Positions 8,608 through 15,242 of a stretch of 64,000 bases of DNA are shown here, in pieces. Within the stretch, counting starts at the first letter, position 1. Each line of letters begins with the position of its first letter. The DNA is from Burkholderia sp. Bp8992 (GTDB taxonomy: Bacteria > Pseudomonadota > Gammaproteobacteria > Burkholderiales > Burkholderiaceae), in NCBI RefSeq assembly GCF_003853705.1, contig NZ_QTQI01000013.1, forward strand, positions 124,001 to 188,000, read 5' to 3'. The notes below the pieces were generated by a model. That model had not been told where the DNA came from and made no database searches. It saw only the letters and a program-made list of their open reading frames with translations. Made by a program: the position numbers and the translations under genes.

Positions 8608-8898
8608 CTACTGGATCAACATGCGGCGGATGACCGACAGACTTGCCAGCGAGCTGGTAACGAGCTGCACGAGGTCAGCATGTTCGGCCGGCGACAGGGT
8701 TCGCCCAGGTACTCCCTTGCGCTTCGTCTCGCCCGGTTCACGGAAACGCGCACATTGCGCGACGAGCGTTGCTTCCGTGCAGCGATCGATGGCCCCGTCG
8801 ATCGTGGTTTCAATTGTGTCCTGTTGGTCTTGCTTCGTGTTACGCACTACTGCTACCTCTTCGGCTATTGTCGGAGACGTTACAACGTGAAACGGCAT
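8608..8898 (-). CDS. prophage hypothetical protein, convergent with gene D
   Basis: A 96-residue minus-strand frame with ATG at 8898. Composition is ordinary (acidic N-terminal helix EEVAVV..TKQDQQDTIETTIDG, basic middle, hydrophobic LVQLVTSSLASLSVIRR end), with no known motif. It stops two bases from the stop of gene D, the tight convergent packing expected of a real phage gene. The ribosome site is poor, and a plus-strand frame covers the same DNA (8602-8913) but has rare-codon, arginine/cysteine-rich content. The function is unknown; it could be a moron expressed in the lysogen. Confidence 0.5.
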   Translation of the reverse strand: MPFHVVTSPTIAEEVAVVRNTKQDQQDTIETTIDGAIDRCTEATLVAQCARFREPGETKRKGVPGRTLSPAEHADLVQLVTSSLASLSVIRRMLIQ

Positions 8899-8947
8899 TC
8901 ACGCATCAAGTAACGTGCCCTATTTTCGACCTTTTTTTACAGTTTGA

Positions 8948-8993
8948 AAACGTGGGAAAAAGCCCGTCGCAAGGTGGGTAAAAGCCCACGTTT
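8948..8993. repeat. helically phased direct and inverted repeats before the LysR-HTH gene
   Basis: GTGGGNAAAAGCCC occurs twice, at 8953-8966 and 8974-8987, exactly 21 bp apart (two helical turns). The outer arms AAACGTGGG (8948-8956) and CCCACGTTT (8985-8993) form a perfect 9-bp inverted repeat. The block lies 78 bp before the HTH gene at 9071 and after the convergent end of the tail operon. It looks like a protein-binding site or a structured terminator/operator. Confidence 0.5.
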
Positions 8994-9070
8994 GCCAGCA
9001 TCCATGTGCCCGCCGAGCAAGAGCGGCCACACACTGATAGATTGCGCAATGCTGATCCCTGCGCACTCCT

Positions 9071-9451
9071 ATGAAAGCCTCACCCCAGCCGCCACAATTC
9101 AACTGGAATCTACTGAAAGCTTTCGTCGGCGCCGCTCAATACCGCAGCATCACGGAAGCGGCCCGTGCGATCGGCGTGCACCGCTCGACGCTGAGCCAGA
9201 AGATCGCGGAGCTCGAGCGGGTGCTAGGCCAGCCACTGATGGAGCGACGTGCAGGGAAGGATGGGTTTCGCCTCACCGCATTCGGCGAGCGACTATGCGC
9301 GCTCGTGGCCCGCTTCGATCGTGATCTCACGGCACTGCACGGGAACCCAGGAAATGCGCCGACCGCGTTCGATGCGGTCGACGTCCTGGCTGATGTAGAA
9401 ACCGCAATGGAGGCGCTCAAACGCGCCGCAGAATCCCTGCGTCAGTCCTGA
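9071..9451 (+). CDS. LysR-type HTH-only regulator
   Basis: A 126-residue protein. Residues 9-66 are a LysR-family winged HTH (FNWNLLKAFVGAAQYRSITEAARAIGVHRSTLSQKIAELERVLGQPL), followed by LTAFGERL. The roughly 200-residue effector-binding domain is absent; the C-terminal part is a short helical tail (VDVLADVETAMEALKRAAESL). It is therefore not a typical metabolite-sensing LysR protein. It is convergent with the XRE repressor and overlaps its end by 10 bp. A role in phage regulation is inferred from position only. No truncation scar is visible, so it may be a natural small regulator. Confidence 0.75.
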   Translation: MKASPQPPQFNWNLLKAFVGAAQYRSITEAARAIGVHRSTLSQKIAELERVLGQPLMERRAGKDGFRLTAFGERLCALVARFDRDLTALHGNPGNAPTAFDAVDVLADVETAMEALKRAAESLRQS

Positions 9452-9924
9452 CCGGATTCGCTGCGCTTGCGCGACGCGCGTTGCCGTTTGGTCCGCTCAA
9501 CGTCGGCCTGCGCGGCTTTCACCTCATCTTCGACGAAGGCATCCAGCTTCGCCATGCGATTCGCCGCGACGCGCGGAATCCGCTTCGAGGGTTCGCCAGA
9601 CAAGGTCATTTCGCCAACATGCAAATAGCCGTTGATGGCGCCCTGTATGGCGGTACGGCCGATATCGTTCAGTTGCAGAACGCTGTCGACGATGTCCGCG
9701 ACGTCCTGCGGCAACGCTGATTGAACGGAACGCTCGCCGGTGATGACGTACAGCACGTCGACGCCGACCTTGGCGAGCGCTGCCAGGTAGTTCGCGTCGG
9801 GCGAACGCACGTCTGATTCGTAGCCGAGTTGGGTCTTGTTCGATAGCCCACCGAGCGCAGCGATCTCGGCTTGGCTCAAGCCGATACGCATGCGCTCCTC
9901 CTTCAGTCGCGCTCCAATACCCAT
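9442..9924 (-). CDS. XRE-family phage repressor (CI-like)
   Basis: A 160-residue regulator. An HTH occupies residues 4-60 (IGARLKEERMRIGLSQAEIAALGG), followed by a dimerising helical region and a basic C-terminal tail (KRQRASRKRSE). There is no LexA-type peptidase domain, so induction by self-cleavage is not expected. It is divergent from the plus-strand early genes starting at 10,017. The two dyads in the 92-bp gap are likely operators. It is the best candidate for the immunity repressor of the prophage. Confidence 0.85.
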   Translation of the reverse strand: MGIGARLKEERMRIGLSQAEIAALGGLSNKTQLGYESDVRSPDANYLAALAKVGVDVLYVITGERSVQSALPQDVADIVDSVLQLNDIGRTAIQGAINGYLHVGEMTLSGEPSKRIPRVAANRMAKLDAFVEDEVKAAQADVERTKRQRASRKRSESGQD

Positions 9925-9947
9925 TTATTTCCCACAAACATGTTGAA

Positions 9948-9963
9948 TTCCAAATAATTGGAA
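9948..9963. promoter_or_regulatory. candidate repressor operator O1
   Basis: Perfect inverted repeat TTCCAA-ATAA-TTGGAA in the divergent gap between repressor and early genes, in an AT-rich region unlike the surrounding sequence. The position suits repression of the early promoter and autoregulation. Inferred. Confidence 0.6.
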
Positions 9964-9969
9964 CTTATA

Positions 9970-9990
9970 CTTCACCTATCCCTAGTGAAG
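9970..9990. promoter_or_regulatory. candidate repressor operator O2
   Basis: Perfect inverted repeat CTTCAC-N9-GTGAAG, 6 bp after the first dyad. The two differ in sequence, so they may bind different proteins: the XRE repressor and a Cox/RHH-type early protein. Inferred from position. Confidence 0.5.
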
Positions 9991-10016
9991 CACTATCGAA
10001 ATTGAGTATACCCGCC

Positions 10017-10244
10017 ATGACTACCCACAAAGGCCCGCGGCGTGCGCCGCCGGGCGTCATGTCCAGCAAGACCGTTTCGCTGCGCCTGCTTCCCGCAGAG
10101 CGTGCCCAGCTCGAGCAGCTCGGCCGCCAAGAACGACGCTCCCTGTCGAGCCTCGCGCGTCTCGTCTATCTCGAAGGGCTCTCCCTCTACCTCGCCAAGA
10201 TGTCCTCGTTTGAGGACACCACGGGCAACGTTTCCGCAAGCTGA
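10017..10244 (+). CDS. small ribbon-helix-helix-like early protein
   Basis: A 75-residue protein from ATG 10017 (a TTG at 10,002 is in frame but less likely). The segment SSKTVSLRLLPAERAQLEQLGRQERRSLSSLARLVYLEGL has the strand-helix-helix pattern of Arc/MetJ-type DNA-binding proteins, with a basic N-terminal arm. It is the first gene transcribed away from the repressor, where P2-like phages place Cox or other anti-repressors. It is not recognisably Cox, so only a DNA-binding role is suggested. Confidence 0.65.
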   Translation: MTTHKGPRRAPPGVMSSKTVSLRLLPAERAQLEQLGRQERRSLSSLARLVYLEGLSLYLAKMSSFEDTTGNVSAS

Positions 10245-10260
10245 ACCCGAGGTGATCACC

Positions 10261-10452
10261 ATGTATCCGGATCCAAAACGTGTCCGCGACAACCGCCTGA
10301 TGGTGCGTTTCGATGACTACGAATTCGCCCTCATCACCGCCCTCGCCAACTACCAGGGCGAAGCCGCTGCAACGCTGATTCGCCAGATGGTTTTGCGCGA
10401 AGCCGCTGAAGCTCTGATTCCAGCGTGCAATGTAGCCCACGAGCACGGCTGA
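10261..10452 (+). CDS. small early phage protein (63 aa), possible RHH fold
   Basis: ATG 10261 follows GAGGTGATCACC. The protein begins MYPDPKRVRDNRLMVRFDDYEFALITALANYQGEA and ends in a helix with RQMVLREAAEAL. The pattern (basic arm, one short strand, two helices) again suggests a ribbon-helix-helix dimer, but the match is weak. It follows the first early gene by 16 bp and is likely co-transcribed with it. Confidence 0.6.
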   Translation: MYPDPKRVRDNRLMVRFDDYEFALITALANYQGEAAATLIRQMVLREAAEALIPACNVAHEHG

Positions 10453-10480
10453 AAGCAGCAGCCCTAGAGCAGCCGATCCA

Positions 10481-10669
10481 ATGCCCGAACTCGAACTCAC
10501 ATTCACCGAGCAAGAAGCCGAACTACTCGAACGCGTCCGACTGCAGGAAGGTCTTGCGACGATCCAGCAGGCGGCCGAATGGCTCGTGAAGCGACGACTG
10601 CGCAACGGTGCGCGTCGCCTCACCGGACGAAACCGGGCTCTTTACGCCGTAACCACCAGCCGTAGCTAA
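10481..10669 (+). CDS. small phage protein (62 aa), helical
   Basis: A 62-residue frame with ATG 10481 in the early operon. LTFTEQEAELLERVRLQEGLATIQQAAEWLVKRRL forms an acidic helix, a second helix and a basic end, again compatible with an RHH-type DNA-binding protein. No family is recognised with certainty. Confidence 0.55.
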   Translation: MPELELTFTEQEAELLERVRLQEGLATIQQAAEWLVKRRLRNGARRLTGRNRALYAVTTSRS

Positions 10670-10696
10670 CGCGGCAGTTTCCGACAGGAAGTCACG

Positions 10697-10945
10697 ATGA
10701 AATTGAAGTGCCACCACTGCGGCAGCCGCGCCGTAATTCGTACCAGCCGCATGCTTTCGCTGCTGTCGCGTGAGTACTACTGCCAGTGCGAAAACATCGA
10801 GTGTTCGCACACGTATCGCGCTCTGATGTCCGTCACCCACACGGTAGCCCCTAGCCTTCGTCCGAACCCGAAGGTGTACCTGCCTGTCGGCAAGGTCAAG
10901 CGCCTGCCACAAGACCCTCGACAGCTCTCGCTGATCGACGCCTAA
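10697..10945 (+). CDS. ogr: Ogr/Delta-like late transcription activator
   Basis: An 82-residue zinc-finger protein with the exact Ogr spacing Cx2C-x22-Cx4C (Cys5, Cys8, Cys31, Cys36); Cys29 is an extra cysteine. P2 Ogr and P4 Delta activate phage late promoters by contacting the RNA polymerase alpha subunit. AGGAAGTCACG precedes the ATG. The likely target in the window is the dyad at 1504-1528 before the sheath gene. In P2, ogr lies right after D; here it lies in the early region beyond the repressor. Confidence 0.88.
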   Translation: MKLKCHHCGSRAVIRTSRMLSLLSREYYCQCENIECSHTYRALMSVTHTVAPSLRPNPKVYLPVGKVKRLPQDPRQLSLIDA

Positions 10946-10978
10946 ACCCTAGCCCGCTTTTTCGCTGAACACCCATCG

Positions 10979-10995
10979 CGCCCGCTCCGCGGGCG
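10979..10995. other. short hairpin after the Ogr-like gene
   Basis: CGCCCGC-TCC-GCGGGCG forms a 7-bp GC stem with a 3-base loop, between the ogr-like gene and the next small gene. No T-run follows, so it would be a weak terminator or an mRNA-stability element. Confidence 0.4.
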
Positions 10996-11033
10996 TGAGG
11001 GACTCCTTTTGCCTGAAATTTCTTGGAGGCCGT

Positions 11034-11228
11034 ATGCAAATGCTGATCCCCGCTCCGATCGCCGCACTCGCTGATTCGCTGTCCTACGACGAACGCGTCG
11101 CGTACCTCACGAAGATCTCCGCCGCCGATGTGCGCGCCGACGTGTTCGTCGCCTCTGCCCGTGCCCTGGGTTTCGTCGTGTCGTGGGACCTCGCACGCGG
11201 TACGCCGGTGCTCGCCTGGATGCACTGA
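11034..11228 (+). CDS. prophage hypothetical protein (64 aa)
   Basis: ATG 11034 is chosen because TTGGAGGCCGT precedes it; an in-frame GTG at 10,995 is less likely. The sequence includes IAALADSLSYDERVAYLTKISAADVRADVFVASARALGF and ends AWMH. It is helical, without cysteines or membrane segments, and not recognised. It starts a series of six small, closely packed genes leading to the primase. Confidence 0.55.
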   Translation: MQMLIPAPIAALADSLSYDERVAYLTKISAADVRADVFVASARALGFVVSWDLARGTPVLAWMH

Positions 11229-11232
11229 AGCG

Positions 11233-11433
11233 ATGCGCACGCCCCTCTCCGACGCCGCCTGGCGCAAAGCCTGGAATGACCTGTGCATGGTCGGCGACCC
11301 CGACTTGGCTCCCCCATGGGTTCGGCTCGTCGTCGAGTGTGCGGCGTTCGCACTGCAGGAGCGCAAACAGGTCCGCCTTCGCCCCCGTCCCGCGTTCGAC
11401 GCGAAACGCTGCGCCGCGAACGACTTCGACTGA
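11233..11433 (+). CDS. prophage hypothetical protein (66 aa)
   Basis: ATG 11233 lies 4 bases after the previous stop, so translation is probably coupled. The protein begins MRTPLSDAAWRKAWNDLCMVGDPD, has a tryptophan-rich N-terminus and a hydrophobic central helix (VRLVVECAAFALQE), and ends basic then acidic (CAANDFD). Not recognised. Confidence 0.55.
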   Translation: MRTPLSDAAWRKAWNDLCMVGDPDLAPPWVRLVVECAAFALQERKQVRLRPRPAFDAKRCAANDFD

Positions 11434-11476
11434 CCCATCCGCGCCGGCCGCCGGCGCACTCACTTGGAACCACACC

Positions 11477-11671
11477 ATGAAGCCCTACGTTTTCAGCATC
11501 GGCGTGCTGCTGATGCTTTCCCTTTCCCTCACGGGCATCTATTGCCTGGCCGCCGACGTGCTGCGCCTGTTCGACGTTCGACACGCGCGGCCCATCGCGT
11601 TCGTGATCGGCGCCGCCGCGATGTGCGTCCTGGTCGCGGCGCTGGCCTGGTCCGTTCCGGCACGGGGGTGA
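11477..11671 (+). CDS. small two-pass membrane protein
   Basis: A 64-residue protein with two hydrophobic segments, about residues 5-25 (YVFSIGVLLMLSLSLTGIYC) and 42-60 (IAFVIGAAAMCVLVAALAW), joined by a short basic loop. It is small and phage-encoded and lies far from any lysis genes. A role in superinfection exclusion is possible but unsupported. It sits in the small-gene run before the primase. Confidence 0.5.
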   Translation: MKPYVFSIGVLLMLSLSLTGIYCLAADVLRLFDVRHARPIAFVIGAAAMCVLVAALAWSVPARG

Positions 11672-11675
11672 CGCG

Positions 11676-11831
11676 ATGGAGATCGAACTGAAACTTGGCA
11701 GGCGGAAATGGCTGCTCGAAATGGTCGACGAGGTCCGAATGGCCGAACTCGGTACTTGGGCACACGTTCTGCTGAAGATGGAAATCTGCGCCGTGCTCAA
11801 CTCGCTCGGCGGCGTCGCAGGGGAGTGGTGA
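11676..11831 (+). CDS. prophage hypothetical protein (51 aa)
   Basis: A 51-codon frame from ATG 11676, 4 bases after the previous stop: MEIELKLGRRKWLLEMVDEVRMAEL..., ending GGVAGEW. It is amphipathic and helical. The tight spacing to the genes on both sides (2 bases to the next ATG) supports it as real. The function is unknown. Confidence 0.5.
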   Translation: MEIELKLGRRKWLLEMVDEVRMAELGTWAHVLLKMEICAVLNSLGGVAGEW

Positions 11832-11833
11832 AC

Positions 11834-12196
11834 ATGATGCATGAACCCACCATCCGTTACGAGCTGCTGACGTCGGCCGGCCTGCGCACCGTCGCCGGCG
11901 ATCACGTCGTCATCCCGAACGATGCCGGCGCCACGTTCGGCATTCACACCGAGTCGCACCTGCACGACGGCCACCCCGAAAAATGCGTCGTCACGCACCT
12001 GATATCGGGCATCCGCATCGGCCACGGCGCGACGCGCACCGCTGCCCTCGCGAACGCGACGTCGAATCTCGAACGCAACCGCAAGCGCCTGCGCACCATG
12101 CTCGACCAAGCGATCACCTCGCGCTATGAGCTGCAGCACGCCGTTCAACGCCTGCAACAGAACCATCACGACATCCTCGGAGGCGCCGCAGCATGA
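11834..12196 (+). CDS. prophage hypothetical protein (120 aa)
   Basis: ATG 11834 (or 11837) follows the previous stop by 2 bases. The N-terminal half is predicted beta (YELLTSAGLRTVAGDHVVIPNDAGATFGIHT). The C-terminal half, from about residue 60, is a long charged helix (NATSNLERNRKRLRTMLDQAITSRYELQHAVQRLQQNHH) able to form a coiled coil. It overlaps the next gene by ATGA. Not recognised. Confidence 0.6.
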   Translation: MMHEPTIRYELLTSAGLRTVAGDHVVIPNDAGATFGIHTESHLHDGHPEKCVVTHLISGIRIGHGATRTAALANATSNLERNRKRLRTMLDQAITSRYELQHAVQRLQQNHHDILGGAAA

Positions 12197-12447
12197 CGCA
12201 CACGACTACCCCTCACGACGCCGCGCTCGCGGCCTCCATCGCGGCGGCCGCCGACGTTCTTCGGTTCGACCACGAGCCGGGCGGGCTGCAACGCGTCGCG
12301 GTGCTCGCGCTGTTCGTCAGCGTCCTCGGCGATCGACTGGCCCTTGCCTTCCCCGCTTCGGCCGGCGCGCTCCGCGCGCTCGTCGACAGCCCTGCGACAC
12401 CCGGCAACCCTGCCGCCCTCTCCCTGCACCAACAGCAACAGCAATAA
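12193..12447 (+). CDS. prophage hypothetical protein (84 aa)
   Basis: Begins MTHTTTPHDAALAASIAAAADVLRFDHEP, has a hydrophobic helix VAVLALFVSVLGDRLALAF around residues 35-53 that could be a membrane segment or a buried helix, and ends in five glutamines. Coupled to the previous gene by ATGA and 2 bases ahead of the primase start. Not recognised. Confidence 0.55.
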   Translation: MTHTTTPHDAALAASIAAAADVLRFDHEPGGLQRVAVLALFVSVLGDRLALAFPASAGALRALVDSPATPGNPAALSLHQQQQQ

Positions 12448-12449
12448 CG

Positions 12450-15242
12450 ATGGCTTCGATCGACGAACTGAAACAACGCATCGACCTGCACGACCTCGCC
12501 GATCGCCTCGGCTTGAAGCGCGGCCGCGGCGGCGACCGCGCGCTGTACCACTCGCCGCAGCACGACGACAAGAGCCCGTCCCTGTCGATCTACGTGAACC
12601 ACCCGAAGCACGGCACCGGCTGGCGCGACCATAGCGCCGATGTCGGCGGCTCGTGTATCGACCTGGTCATCCACGCGCGCGGCGGCACGGTCGCCGACGC
12701 GGTGCGCTACCTCCACGACGCGTACGGCATTCCGCTCGATCGGCAGGCGCCGGCCGAGCGCCGCGAAAAAACGACCGTCGAGTACATCGCCGATCGGTGC
12801 TTCGCCGAGCGCGACCAGGTACGCGAATACCTCGGCGGCCGTGGCATTTCCGCCGGCGCGATCGACGCGGCGATCGCCGCCCGCACGCTCGGCTTCAACA
12901 CGTGGACCAGCTCGAAGGTCGCGGCCGGCGAAGTAGGTCACGCCGGCCCGGCCGCTGCGTTCATCGCGCGCGCGCCGGGCGACGGCCGCGTCGTTGCCGT
13001 CGACATGCGCTATGTCGATCCGACGCTCAACGGCGGCGTCAAGACGCAGACCCAGGGCGACAAGGCCGGCTACGGCTGGACCGCCGATCCTCGCCGGCTC
13101 GACAAGGCGAAGCGCGTGTTCATCGTCGAAAGCGCGATCAACGCGCTGTCGATCGACACCTGCGCGATGCCTGGTGCCGCCGCGCTCGCGCTGCGCGGCC
13201 TGGCGAACGTCGACGGCATCGACTTCACGTTCCTGCGCGGCAAGCAGGTCGTGATCTGCCTGGACAACGACGAGCCGTTCGCGGACGGCCACCCGCGCGC
13301 CGGCCGCCGCCCTGGACCGGAAGCTGCCTGGGCGCTCTACGAACGGCTCACGGCGCTGAACATCAGCGCCGTCCTCGTCGACCAAGCGAATTGGTTCGCA
13401 GACCTCGCGGACGGAGAGAAGGCCGTCAAGCCGATCAACGACGTAAACGACTACCTGCAACTGCGCGGCCCGGCCGATCTGCAGCGCGCACTCGACCAGC
13501 TCGAGCCGTGGCTCATCGCCGGCCTCGCCGGCGACACCACGCGTCGCGGCCGGCCGCGCATCTTCCTGCCGTCGCACGACTTCGCGCAGTACTACAAGTT
13601 CCGAGTGCGGCCCGACTTCACCAGCTACATCTCGAAGATGGACAAGAACGAGGAAAGCGGCGTCGAGACGCCCGTCATGATCGATCTGTGCGGCTTCCGC
13701 ATCGCCGGCATCAGCCGCGTGTCCGTGGCGAGCGCGACGTCGACGATGACGGGCGACGCCGACCAGGCGCCGACCGTCTATTTCGCCGTGTCAGTGCAGG
13801 CGCCGCGCCACGGCGCGCAGCTCGTGCGCCGCGTCATGCTCGACGACCAGCTCCACAACGTCGACCAGTGGGGCAAGTTCGGCCCGATCTGGGCGCCGGC
13901 GCCGTTCAAGCGGATGGTCAACATCCTCGAGCGCGGCGCCGACCTGGGCGCGCGCCAAGCGGCAAACTTCGTCGGGCTCGCCTGGCGCGACGGCCGGCTG
14001 ATCGTCAACGAGGGGCCGGACTGCTATTTCACCGAAGCCGACAAGCAGTGCCCGTATCACAACCTGACCTTCCCGACCGGCCCGGCCAGCGATGCGCGCC
14101 GCGTGATCGCCGCGTACCAGGCGACGTTCAAGCAGAACGCCGCGACGATTCCGCTCGTGTGGGCGCTCGGTGGCCACCTGAAGGCGTTGCTCGGTTTCTG
14201 GCCGCACATCACGATCCAGGCGAACAAAGGCGCCGGCAAGTCGACGCTCATCAAGCGCCTCGAGCGCTCGCTCGCGTTCACGATGTTTTCCGGGCAGTCG
14301 CTGCAGACCGAGTTCCGCCTGCTGACCAGCATCAGCCACACGAGCCACCCGGTCGGATGGGAAGAGCTGTCCGCACGCCGGCAGGACGTGATCGACAAGG
14401 CGGTCGGCCTGCTGCAGGAGAACTACCAGTACACCGTGACACGTCGCGGCACCGACATGACCGAATACCTGTTGTGCGCGCCCGTGATGCTGGCCGGCGA
14501 AGACGTGCCCGTGCGCAGCCTGCTCGGCAAGCTCGTGCGCACGACGCTGACCGGCAAGCGCGGCCCGCTGATGCCCGACGACCTGCCGCGCTTCCCGGTT
14601 CGACAGTGGCTCGAATTCCTCGCCGGCCTGGACAAGCGCGCCGTGTCCGACCAGTACGCGACGCTGCGCGACAAGGCGCTGGCCAATTGCCGCGCGAGCG
14701 GCGAGGACGACGGCGCGAAGCGGATGGCGGGCAACTATGCGGCCGTCGCGCTCGCCTGGCGCTACCTGTGCGAGTTCGCCGGCATGGACCCGAGCGAAGG
14801 AGACTTCCCGCGCGACCTACTCGCCGAAATGAACGGTCACATCGCCGAGACGAGCGCCGATCGCGAGCCGTGGGTCTGGATCATGGAAACCGCGCTGTCC
14901 GAAATGGACTGCGGCAACTACAAGCACCCGTACACCTTCGATACCGTCGACGGCGAGTTCTGCCTGCTCATCAACACCGGCCACGTGATGGACCACATCG
15001 CCCACACGAGCGCGCTGCGCGACAAGTGGAATGGCCTGCCCGTGAAATCCGACCGCGTGTTCAAGGCGCAGCTCAAGCACGCCGGCGTCATCGTCGGCGA
15101 CAAGGAGGTCGAGCGCCGGATCTACACGCGCCGCGTGCGCTACCTCACGCCGATCTCGCTCGAACGCCTGGCCGCGTTCGGCCTGCACGTATCCATCCGG
15201 GAAGACCTGGCCACCGATGCACTGCAAGGGGCCGCAGCGTGA
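12450..15242 (+). CDS. phage toprim primase / helicase-like ATPase
   Basis: A 930-residue replication protein from ATG 12450. Residues 1-75 resemble the CHC2 primase N-domain (HDDKSPSLSIY, HPKHGTGWRDHSADVGGSCIDLV), but most zinc-ligand cysteines are replaced. A toprim-like region lies around 215-275 (VFIVESAINALSID, then VVICLDNDEP). The C-terminal half has a Walker A, ANKGAGKST, near residue 590-600, followed by HPVGWEELS as the probable Walker B region. In P2 itself, replication depends on the A nickase, which is absent here, so this phage probably replicates by a primase-helicase route. It ends the early operon. Confidence 0.82.
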   Translation: MASIDELKQRIDLHDLADRLGLKRGRGGDRALYHSPQHDDKSPSLSIYVNHPKHGTGWRDHSADVGGSCIDLVIHARGGTVADAVRYLHDAYGIPLDRQAPAERREKTTVEYIADRCFAERDQVREYLGGRGISAGAIDAAIAARTLGFNTWTSSKVAAGEVGHAGPAAAFIARAPGDGRVVAVDMRYVDPTLNGGVKTQTQGDKAGYGWTADPRRLDKAKRVFIVESAINALSIDTCAMPGAAALALRGLANVDGIDFTFLRGKQVVICLDNDEPFADGHPRAGRRPGPEAAWALYERLTALNISAVLVDQANWFADLADGEKAVKPINDVNDYLQLRGPADLQRALDQLEPWLIAGLAGDTTRRGRPRIFLPSHDFAQYYKFRVRPDFTSYISKMDKNEESGVETPVMIDLCGFRIAGISRVSVASATSTMTGDADQAPTVYFAVSVQAPRHGAQLVRRVMLDDQLHNVDQWGKFGPIWAPAPFKRMVNILERGADLGARQAANFVGLAWRDGRLIVNEGPDCYFTEADKQCPYHNLTFPTGPASDARRVIAAYQATFKQNAATIPLVWALGGHLKALLGFWPHITIQANKGAGKSTLIKRLERSLAFTMFSGQSLQTEFRLLTSISHTSHPVGWEELSARRQDVIDKAVGLLQENYQYTVTRRGTDMTEYLLCAPVMLAGEDVPVRSLLGKLVRTTLTGKRGPLMPDDLPRFPVRQWLEFLAGLDKRAVSDQYATLRDKALANCRASGEDDGAKRMAGNYAAVALAWRYLCEFAGMDPSEGDFPRDLLAEMNGHIAETSADREPWVWIMETALSEMDCGNYKHPYTFDTVDGEFCLLINTGHVMDHIAHTSALRDKWNGLPVKSDRVFKAQLKHAGVIVGDKEVERRIYTRRVRYLTPISLERLAAFGLHVSIREDLATDALQGAAA

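Noticed and set aside
8602-8913. 103-codon plus-strand frame after gene D
   Set aside because: Overlaps the better minus-strand candidate, has unusual Arg/Cys/Leu content and no ribosome site at its start.
10002-10016. TTG start for the early RHH-like protein
   Set aside because: The ATG at 10,017 gives the conserved-looking N-terminus; the extra five codons have no support.
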